Origin: Monoraphidium neglectum
Lineage: Eukaryota; Chlorophyta; Chlorophyceae; Sphaeropleales; Selenastraceae
NCBI RefSeq assembly: GCF_000611645.1
Contig: NW_014012988.1
Coordinates: 7,250 to 22,819 of the forward strand
DNA: 15,570 nt
Direction: 5' to 3'
In this document: positions 8,181-15,570 of the stretch, one piece after another
Layout: every line of letters begins with the position of its first letter
How positions within the stretch are numbered: the first letter of the stretch is position 1
Translations under genes and position numbers: made by a program
Notes under the pieces: generated by a model
What the model saw: only the letters and a program-made list of their open reading frames with translations
Databases searched by the model: none
What the model was told of the DNA's origin: nothing

Positions 8181-10084
8181 ATGGGTGCCGCTGGCAGTAC
8201 ACAGATCGGGGCTGTGAGCAGCACTGGCGGCGACAAGGTGCGGGTCCCGTGCATGTCTTCTTACAGTAGTACGGCACAATTGTATGCAATGGTAGTAATC
8301 AGAAATGTGGATCTGCTACGCAATGGTGCCCGTAGCAACGGTGCAGCGCAAGCACGGGTAGGAACCGTGCACGTGGGTTCCCGTGTGTTATACCATGCCC
8401 ACTCAACTGCCTGCAAAACGTGCCTCTAATCAGCAGTGCAACCCACACTCGTTTTTCACAGGTCCTACACCTGATGAGGTGAGTCAAAATAGCGGCTCTT
8501 GCCTTTGCTTGAGCTGCACGCGGCGTCGAGGACTGCTTGCTAAGGTCAACAGTGTTGACCACAGCAAATGTTGACCACAGCCAGCTGACACACCTCGGTC
8601 AAGCCCTAAACTGCAGCATTGTACATAAGATGCTTATTACTCTTCCCCGTACGGACAGCTGGGTGCCAACGTTTGTGACCTTCGGCGCACTGACCTGGCA
8701 CGCCACCCGCACGCATCTCACTGCAGGCATGGCACGACAGAGATGAACGTAGGTGCATGATCTGGTGGTGGCGAGTTGGAGCAAACTGATGCATGTGATG
8801 TCTAGACCGCATTCAATCGTTCGCCCTGCCACAGGTATACTTGGCCAGGGCCAGGCCGGGCTACGGGCAGCCAGGGTTTGTAGACCCAATGCTGTTTGAC
8901 ACATCCCTGACGCCCGCCGGGATTCGCGGCGCCAAGACCGCAGCGCAGCGCGTGGCGCGGCTGAGCCCAAAGCCAGAGGTGAAACTGACGGGGGATCGAG
9001 GCTCGATAGGAAAATTCTAGCCCCGTGCGAAAAATCCGAGAGTTGCATCGGAAGGCATGGAGGCTGTGGGGATATCCACTACAGCAGCGCCTCACAACTT
9101 GCCTGCCATCCAGAAGCCGCGGGTTTCCTGCGTTCCCGGGCGCGCTTTCAGCCTGTCCCCCTCACTCCCTCCTTGGGCCGCTGCTGCCGCAGCTGCTTGT
9201 TGTGTCGCCCCTATCGCGGGCGCTGAATACGGCGCTGCTGGCCTTTGGCGAGCGCCCGGCTTGTTCTGTGGTGGTGGAGCCACTGTTCAGGTGGGCGGGC
9301 ACACCGGCTGCCGGTTGTTGCCGCCCACATCGCGCACGCATCCTGCCATCAACGCTGCCGGTCTATAGCGCCTGAAACAGGTCATGGTTGGCAAGGCCTT
9401 ATCATGCAACGCATGGTGCTAGGCTGCCGGCAAGATTGGTTCACAGGCCGACTCAGGGCTGCGGGATCGCTTTCAGCCTCTCGTTGCGACCGCCGCTGCC
9501 TCTCCCTGCCGCTGCACAGGGAGAGGCTCTACCTGTCCAGCGACGTGGGCCGCCACCCCGAACTGCTGTCCAGGGACTTTCCGCAGTTCACGTTTGACCA
9601 CCTGCCGGATGTGTGGTGGCACAGCGACGACAGCAGCAGCAACAGCGACGGCGGCGGCGGCGGCAGCTCAGACGGCGATGCAGGCGGCGGTGGAAAAAGC
9701 GGCATCGGCGGCAGCAGCGGGTCGAGCACAGCGCCGCCAGTGGTGGTGGAGGAGCCTGATGACGTATTTGCGGCTCGCATGGAGCAGGCATTGGCGTGGC
9801 TGGAAGCGCGGCCTGAAAGCTCCATTGCCGTGGTGGCGCACTGGGGTGAGTGGGACTCACGTCTGACCAAGACGTGCGGTAATGGTGGCAGCCACGAATT
9901 TTGCTCAAGTTATAGCAGACATGTACTGCCAACTGCACGACCTGCCGTTTGCACCAACTGCCATTCACCCTTCCATACCAACTTCACGATGGCCTCTGCA
10001 GGCGTGCTCTACTCATTGACAGGCGGCGTCGACTTTGACAACTGTGAGCTGCGAACGACGCGGCTGTCACGCTTGGCCAGATAA
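8181..10084 (+). CDS. phosphoglycerate mutase-like histidine phosphatase (plant type)
   Basis: Seven exons: 8181-8237, 8462-8478 (17 nt), 8727-8748 (22 nt), 8835-8978, 9193-9290, 9520-9845 and 10002-10084 (stop TAA). Total 747 nt, 248 residues, with all phases consistent. Catalytic elements: 'VLHLMRHGTTEMN' (20-32) with phospho-acceptor His26; 'FVDPMLFDTSLTPAG', the plant-type DP-LFDT-LT stretch (47-61); 'VVSPLSRALNT' (83-93), the R-x3-T of the phosphate pocket; 'SSDVGRHP' (119-126); 'SIAVVAHWG' (214-222) with second catalytic His220; and 'NCELR' (235-239). Known plant relatives are cytosolic phosphatases or mutase-like proteins with unsettled substrates, so I assign no reaction. A 43-residue Gly/Ser/Asp-rich insert (about 147-189) separates 'DVWW' from 'EEPDDVF'. 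An in-frame ATG at 8115 could add 22 residues; 8181 is preferred for its G at -3 and G at +4. TGTAA at 10289 fits the 3' end. Confidence 0.85.
8544..8602. promoter_or_regulatory. cluster of W-box-like TTGACC sites in an intron
   Basis: Four TTGACC/GGTCAA cores lie at 8544, 8555, 8571 and 8597. The first two form a near-perfect palindrome, GGTCAACA-G-TGTTGACC (8544-8560); the next two share TGTTGACCACAGC (8553-8565 and 8569-8581). All are inside intron 2 of the phosphatase gene, between the two microexons. TTGACC/T is the core bound by plant WRKY factors; a role here is inference. Confidence 0.45.
9620..9748 (+). repeat. Gly/Ser/Asp low-complexity insert in the phosphatase
   Basis: Runs of GGC, AGC and GAC codons encode a flexible insert within exon 6, at the place where plant relatives have a short loop between the WW motif and the following helix. 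It stays in frame and does not touch catalytic motifs, so it is probably a tolerated codon expansion. Confidence 0.75.
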
Positions 10085-10722
10085 GCAAGCTAGGCGGCGG
10101 CGCTGTGCTTGGCATATGCATAGGGCTTTTGACATATTTTGACATCACCTTGTGCGCATCTTTTATACGCTTGGGGAAAACAACAAACCTGAAGTCTTCT
10201 GCACGGCCGTGCACCAACCAATGGCACCCTGGGTGATGCTGCTGCCTTGCAAAGCACCCTGTCATGATAAAACGACACCAGCGTCAGGTGTAACCACTTC
10301 GAGCATGGGTGCAGCCTGTCTAAAGGGCAAAGCAGATCTACCTCCTCATCATGTCGCAATACCTGCGTGCCTCGACTGCCTGCAGTCCCCAAGCCAAAGA
10401 CGTGGCTGGGCGTGTGTGTGTGGGTCCATGTGTGTGCGCGGGCATGTGTGTGTCTGTGTACGTCACAAAAGCCTTGTTGTCGAATTTGCAGCAGTCCACC
10501 AGGACCCGGTCTATCAACTGCACCGAACGGACGAGCGTTTGTTTGGCCACTCCTGATCAGCCCTCGTGTCAATCAACGCCAGTCAACGGGTGACACCAGT
10601 GACACACAAGTGCAAGGAAACACAACAGCAGACATGCTGCAGGCCAATGCTGTACGGTACCCTTCACGCATTAACATCGAATGCAGGACAGTGTTCAAGC
10701 ACGCCGCTCACAACAAGCATCC
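10085..10722. other. spacer with GT-rich repeat
   Basis: Holds the phosphatase 3' UTR (to about 10310) and the upstream region of the ML gene. An interrupted GT repeat occupies about 10411-10462. The rest, including 10463-10722, shows no domain or clear promoter motif. Confidence 0.5.
10289..10293 (+). promoter_or_regulatory. candidate poly(A) signal TGTAA for the phosphatase gene
   Basis: TGTAA lies about 205 nt after the TAA stop at 10084 and is the only one before the next gene's start at 10723. Confidence 0.55.
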
Positions 10723-12040
10723 ATGCGGCGCACGGCAACTTGCGTCGGCGCCTGGGGCACACTCATGTTAGCCTGCGTGGCACAATCTGCCCTTGCTGAT
10801 GACGACTTTCGTTATGCCCCGTGCGGCAGCAACCCGGTGCGAGTGGCAGATCGGGGTTGTGTCGCACACGCAAGCAACACCGCGTCCGTCGAACGCGTAT
10901 GTTGATTGAAGTTATGCATCCAACACGCTGGCAAAGCGCGCGCTTCCACGAGCGCAAGAGAGCCCGCAGTGTGGGGCGTCGCACGCCCTGCGTCAACATG
11001 CGTGACGTCGTCGACAGCCGCACAACACGGCGTGTGAGCTACAATTGTACCTCACAAGCGCATGCTCTTGTGCGGCATGCAGGTGTTTGATGTGTCCACC
11101 GTGACGCTCAGTCCCAACCCAGCCGTGCATGGCCAGGTACGCCGCCATGGTCCAACGCATTCCTGGACTGCGGCCACTTTTGTTCAATTGTGGGTGGTGG
11201 CGTGGCGCACAGGGACGGGGCGATTGTGCCCCTAGTAGCACTGTTCTACTTGAAACAACGCAGTACCTCCAAATCCACTTCAGCATACCGTCCCCTATCT
11301 AGTTTCCAACCTCGTCTTGCGCGTCCATCCACCTGCCCAACCCATCCATGCACCTCTCTGTGAACTGAGACCAGGACATGGTGATCAAGCTCAGCGGCGT
11401 CAACAGCCGTGAAATCACCACCGCAACCTTCACAGTGGCAATTTACTACCGGGGGTGGCACGTCCACTCGACCACGCGCGACATCTGCGGCGACGCGCGG
11501 CCGGTCGACCCGCCATGTCCCTTTGAGTGCGTGGGACAGGGGGATGTGGTTTTGGCTGCCAAACTTGCAGACTCAGAGAGCGCGGTCGGCCTGAAACGAT
11601 ATTTATTCGTTGGCGCAATGAGTGCGCATCATCCTGGGTGCTGCTGCCTGCCAGCCCTCCCTTCCTTACCCTCTAGCTTACCACTCAACAATAGCTGCTG
11701 GCATGATCCCTACAATTCACCCCTTTCCCCTCGTGTGCACAGGCCCGGAAATCTTACCATCATCAGCAGTGATAAGGTGCCATCCCTTGCGCCGCCGGGT
11801 CCCTACCAGATGCACATGTCGGCCATTGACAACGGCAACAACGTCATGTGTATGGACATTTGGTTCAGGATGGTCACATCCCCTTCTGCAGTGTCGCCAG
11901 CCGCTCGAGGCTTGTCGCCCTTACCTAAGTTGCTAGCCTGGCCAGATGGCAGCAGCAGTGTTTGGCGGCAGCAGCAGCGCTTGTGGCCGCGCTTCCTGCG
12001 CTGGCTGCGGGCACCACTGTCAGTGATTGAGCAGGAGTGA
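10723..12040 (+). CDS. secreted ML-domain (NPC2-like) lipid-binding protein
   Basis: Four exons: 10723-10836, 11083-11136, 11375-11526 and 11743-12040 (stop TGA). Total 618 nt, 205 residues. Residues 1-25 are a signal peptide: RR, a hydrophobic core, and 'QSALA' before 'DDDF'. The mature part follows the MD-2-related lipid-recognition fold of NPC2 and phosphatidylglycerol/phosphatidylinositol transfer proteins: 'PCGSNP' (33-38), 'VSTVTLSPNPAVHGQ' (strand, then P-x3-G), 'VIKLSGVNSREIT', 'VAIYYRGWHV' (77-86), 'DICGDA' (92-97), 'CPFEPGNLTI' (104-113, created only by the exon 3/4 join), 'APPGPYQMHMSAIDN' (123-137) and 'MCMDIWF' (142-148). Cysteines 34/143 and 94/104 match two of the three NPC2 disulfides; the small-loop pair of animal NPC2 is absent. 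ML proteins bind sterols or other lipids in a cavity in the vacuole or secretory pathway; the ligand here is unknown. About 55 residues beyond the usual end of the fold form an unexplained tail. An upstream in-frame ATG at 10681 would weaken the signal peptide, so 10723 is preferred. Confidence 0.8.
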
Positions 12041-12517
12041 GTGACCTGCGACGGCAGCAGCAGCTTGTTTGTGACTGCGCGGGTGTGTTCAATGTGTTGG
12101 TTGTGGTGGGCCATTTTGCACGTCAGATTGGATGACAGGGCCATGCAACATGGCAAGCAGAGACCATTAGCCCGGAGGCAAACATGGCGCATGGCAACTT
12201 TGTACGTGCGACACGTTGACACTGGGACCGATCGCTCTCAACTGCGCCTCTTAAACGAATGGTATGAATATGCCACTGCCAAACAGCTATGGACGACCAA
12301 CAGCACGTTGCCATTGCACAGAAGGGATCAGATCTGATCTCGAAACGCGCGAAAGGCACAAGTGCCTCTGTTCGAACCAGATAGGCCGCTTTGTGACGGA
12401 AAAGTGTCAAACAATTTTACTACTCAAAATGAATGATGATACGAACGATCTTCTCAAAGCCAGCCATCGAGTACGGTGACCAAAGCACCATGGCTATGCT
12501 CTGATATCCACAACCGC
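12041..12517. other. spacer between the ML and SCAPER-like genes
   Basis: No TGTAA is visible on the plus strand here, so the ML gene's 3' end is unmarked. The perfect palindrome GATCAGATCTGATC lies at 12326-12339, about 180 nt before the next ATG. Nothing else stands out. Confidence 0.5.
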
Positions 12518-15423
12518 ATGGTTGACCGTGAATCATCCGCAGCGCGGCCTGGCCTATCATCAACCGGTGGCGGCGATGCGGGCCGCTCGGGCCACTGCAA
12601 CAGCGCCAACGTGGCGGACGGGCGGCGAAGAACTACGTCCGTGGATGCAGGCCGCAGCACCTCTGCGTCACATAAGACACCTACAGGCGTTGCTGGGGCT
12701 GCCGTGAGGCACAGCGTGGGCTCAGTCGGAGCAAAGCAGGTGAACCACGTCAGGGGCTGCCGTTGCCGCCGACTTGCTCTGTGTGTTTGAGCTTGACTCC
12801 TTGCTCTGGCACCGTGCCGCGCGCAGGCAGAGTGGCAGCAGGTTGAGGGCAAGCGCACCAAAGCTGGCTGGCAGCGGCTGATGCGTTCGCTCACCACGTA
12901 AGGCCCTGGCGCGCGCCGCCAACCACGCCCGCCCACCCCTTCGACCCGCCGGCGATGCGTGTCCCGGCTCGTGCTTTCATTTTTCCCGCCACCGAACCAT
13001 CCAGCGCCTGGGTTTCGCCGCGCCAAACGAGTTTGTGTATCAACCCGTTTTGCGCCAGTGCGCTAGAGGACGTGTACTCCAGCTGCGAGCTGGAGGGCAA
13101 CCCCGGCCATATCAGCGTTGCCCTGGCCGAGCTCAGCGGCGCCGTCGAACACTTTGAAAAGGTGTGGGGCGCCGCGTGAGCGCCTTGGAATGTGGATGTG
13201 CGACCATCAGGGGTGCAGGGCTGTGAGCAATGGGTGCCTGCTGTATGTGACTGCACGCGTCCCGCTTCTACGCTCAAACGCACGAGCATGATGCCGCTTG
13301 TCGTTGCACGCCCTCGGCACGCCCGCAGCTTGGGCTGAGGGCCGGCCAAACGCAGGAAGAGGGGTCCGAGGGCACCGCGGCGGCGGGCGCTCGGCCCTGT
13401 GAGAGGCGCGCAGAGGGCGGGGCGGGCGGCAGGGAGGATGTGGCGACAGCAGCTGCAAGCGTCGCGGCAGCACAACCAGAGTCATTTCGAATTGCCAAGA
13501 GCACACGCGATGTGAGTGATGTGAGTGTGCCAGGACCCGTCGGGGCAGCCACGGCGGCTGGCGCTGTGGCTGCCACCGAGCAGGGTGCCTCGACGTCACC
13601 AGGGAGGCAGCTGGACGGAGCAAAGCAGCAGCGAACAGCGTTAGGCTTGCAGCCACCAATGGCAGCACAGCAGGCGCCGTGCACGCCACAACAGCCAGTG
13701 CAGGGTGTGCAGGCACAGGAGTCAAAGCGGCAGGCACAGCAGCAGCCTCGTCGGCAGGCTGAGCCGCAGCAGGAGAAGGAGCAGCCGCAGCCGCAGCAGC
13801 AGCAGCAGCCGCAGCAGCAGCAGCAGCCGCAGCAGCAGCAGCGACACCAGCCCGGGGAGCTGGTGACCCCAGCCAGGTCGGCTGCTCGCCCAACCCCGCC
13901 AAGCAAGGGCCTGTTGCCCGGAAGCCCCAGCATGTCAGCGCCAGGATCCCAGCCTAGAGCCGCTCCGACAGCCGCGGCAGCCGCGAGGCCGTCGGCGACC
14001 GCTCGGAACGCAGGCGGCCGCGGCGGCGCGAGCAACGCGATTGCTGCCGCCGACGGCGGGCTCGCCGCTTCCGGAGGGGATGAGCGGCGCGCCGCGCTCG
14101 CCGCACCGAGCGGCGCCGCACCCGTGGCCTGCGGCGACCCCGCAGCCCCTGCGCCGGTGGAGAGCGCGGGCAGCTTCTGCTTCTGCCGCGGCGAGGCCTC
14201 GGAGGACGCGTCATGGGTAGGCAGCGAGGAGCCGCTCGTGTTCGGGTCGCTGATCAGCATGGAAGACGAAGAGTCGGAGGGCTGCGGCGCCGCCAGCAGC
14301 GGCAGCGTGGTCGACGGCCCGCCAGGCCCACCGAGCAGGGCGGCGGCCGCCGGGACTGGCGGAGGCGCGGGCGGCGGCGCGGCGCGTGGGGGCAACCTCG
14401 CCCCGCGGCGAGGTTGGGCTGCGGCAGGCGGCGGCGGAAAGGTTGCGGCCGCTGGCGGGGCGGCGGGTGCTGTTCCTAGGAGCAGCGCTGGGCCATCCAG
14501 GGCGAGCAGCGGCTCGGGAATAGCCGCGGCCAGACAGCTCGGCGCCCGCAGCAGCGCGAGCGGCGGCGCCACGGTACACCCGAGCAGGGCGGGCGTCGAC
14601 GCCGCGACGGCGGCGGCCGCGGCAGCGGCGGCGACGGCGGCATGCTGCCCGGGCCTTGCGAAAGCGGCGGCGGCGGCGGGGGCCGCGGCGCCAGCGGCAG
14701 CGCCGCCCTCATCGTCAGATGCAGCTGTGGGCCCTGGTGCGGCCAGCAGCGGCGGCACAGCCACGCCGGCTTCCGCGCCGCGCACGGGCGGCGCCCCCCT
14801 CTCTGCACCGGCGGCAGCGGGCCCAGGGGCCGCCGCGGCCCCCGCGGCCGGCCCTCCCGCGGCGGCGTCGCGCCAGGGGCGCAACTGGGGCGCCGCCGCG
14901 TTTGAGCCCGCGGCGTCGATGGCTGCGGCGGCGCCGCCCTCGGACCTGAGGGGCGCGCGGGTGTCGGCGGTCCTCCACGAAAAGCTGATGTCACCAGAGA
15001 GGTGCGACGGCTGGTGCGATGCGATGCGGCGCACGGGTTGCGTTAGGCGCTCCCCTGATGTGCTGGGTGCACGCGGCAGGGCAGGGTTGCCGGGCAGCGC
15101 TCGCATCCTGGCGACGGCTGGATTATCGGGTCCCCGCGCTCCACTGCTTGATGAGACCCTCGCCGCAGCCCCGGCCCGCCGCCTGCCGCCCGCCGCCCTC
15201 GCCCACGCATTTCCGCCCGCGCCGCCGCCCCGATGCGGCCCCGACGCGGCCGCGCCCGCCGCGCGCCAGGCTGCGCAAGAAGTCGCCGCTGGAGGCGCTG
15301 CAGGCGGCGGAGCAGCGCCAGGCGCGCGCGGAGCGGCTGCGCGTGGCGCAGCTGGAGGACAAGGTGGCGCGGCTCGCCAACAGGGCACGAGAGAAGGCCG
15401 CGCTCGCGGCGGCGCGCAGCAAG
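12518..15423 (+). CDS. SCAPER-like protein, 5' part of gene (3' end outside window)
   Basis: Five exons: 12518-12739, 12827-12897, 13059-13161, 13329-15001 and 15270-15423; the next donor (GTGCGC) starts at 15424. Phases are 0, 2, 0, 2, 0 and the sum is 741 codons. Residues 75-132 ('EWQQVEGKRTKAGWQRLM', 'ALEDVYSSCELEG', 'VALAELSGAVEHFEK') resemble the helical N-terminal domain of SCAPER (S-phase cyclin A-associated protein in the ER), with its L-x2-A-x-D/E-x-x-Y-x-x-C-E core and terminal D/E-F-x-x-L/K. At 682-690 'HEKLMSPER' matches the motif preceding the long coiled coil in plant and animal SCAPERs. Exon 5 then begins that coiled coil ('KKSPLEALQAAEQRQARAE', 'LRVAQLEDKVARL'). Exon 4 is mostly Ala/Gly/Gln/Pro-rich disordered sequence with one acidic patch ('FGSLISMEDEESEG', near residues 437-450). 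Animal SCAPER is ER- and cilium-linked; the algal role is unknown. The ATG and exon 1 (Ser/Gly-rich) are less certain; a start in an earlier exon is possible. Confidence 0.68.
13738..13851 (+). repeat. CAG-rich repeat encoding a glutamine-rich tract
   Basis: Clusters of four to six CAG codons separated by CCG, inside exon 4 of the SCAPER-like gene (about residues 270-306). Likely to vary in length; it also creates runs of cysteine, alanine or leucine in the other frames and strand. Confidence 0.85.
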
Positions 15424-15570
15424 GTGCGCGGGCTGCGCGCGCTGCCACGCGGGGCGGCGTGGGCGCCGGGGTGCGCAGGCAGGGGCCGAAGTCGTGGGGT
15501 GGGGGAGGGATCGCCTGGGAGCCCTCGGGTTTGGCAAGTCTGCCAGATGCAGGGCTTGTATTCAATTTTT
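15424..15570 (+). other. start of the next SCAPER-like intron (cut by window edge)
   Basis: GTGCGC follows the lysine codon 15421-15423. The frame beyond loses coiled-coil character and becomes Gly/Trp/Pro-rich, as expected for an intron. The acceptor lies outside the window. Confidence 0.6.

Noticed and set aside
9245..10084. Continuous 279-residue plus-strand frame
   Set aside because: It reads through introns 9291-9519 and 9846-10001 of the phosphatase; the spliced version restores the R-ERL and HWGVLY motifs of the family.
13207..13902. Minus-strand polyalanine frame
   Set aside because: It is the antisense reading of the CAG-rich glutamine tract of the SCAPER-like gene.
13274..15565. 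763-residue open frame on the minus strand
   Set aside because: It is Ala/Pro/Cys low-complexity with no domain. The plus strand explains the region with phase-consistent exons and SCAPER motifs; high GC keeps the antisense frame free of stops.
1..15570. Search for a defence island, CRISPR array, IS element or integrated virus
   Set aside because: No repeat-spacer pattern, transposase, integrase or viral core gene is visible; the genes are ordinary intron-bearing nuclear genes.

Overview
The window looks like nuclear DNA of a green alga (Chlorophyta). It is GC-rich and densely genic. Every gene except one is split by short introns (86 to 376 nt) whose donors favour GTGCGN, GTGGGN or GTGAGT and whose acceptors end in GCAG or ACAG. 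The pentamer TGTAA, the usual chlorophyte poly(A) signal, lies downstream of several plus-strand stop codons. The protein families (mTERF, LURP-one-related, GCK, PUB, a plant-type phosphoglycerate-mutase-like phosphatase, an NPC2-like ML protein and a SCAPER homologue) fit a plant-lineage eukaryote. I see no bacterial operon, CRISPR array, tRNA, rRNA or intact transposon. I cannot name the genus from sequence alone.

Layout. 1-1229 (+): 3' part of an mTERF-family gene, the organelle nucleic-acid-binding type. 1230-2565: convergent 3' flanks with several small palindromes. 2566-3859 (-): four-exon LURP-one-related (LOR/tubby-like) gene. 3860-4863: spacer with two adjacent perfect hairpins. 4864-5888 (-): three-exon GCK-domain gene whose cysteines form a twin CX9C pattern. 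5889-6744: divergent spacer, probably a shared promoter region. 6745-7143 (+): small stand-alone PUB-domain protein. 8181-10084 (+): seven-exon histidine phosphatase whose catalytic RHG motif is assembled across two microexons. 10723-12040 (+): four-exon secreted ML/NPC2-like lipid-binding protein. 12518 to beyond 15423 (+): 5' part of a SCAPER-like gene with a 1.67-kb low-complexity exon; it runs off the right edge.

All multi-exon models were assembled by hand from reading frame, splice-site consensus, phase agreement and family motifs. Coding lengths are multiples of three in every reconstructed model. The genes do not form a recognisable pathway; they are neighbours in a compact genome. 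I found no convincing new multi-gene system. The most interesting items are the microexon-encoded catalytic motif, the twin CX9C reading of the GCK domain, the SCAPER assignment (and the large antisense ORF that overlies it), the paired hairpins, and a cluster of W-box-like sites in an intron.
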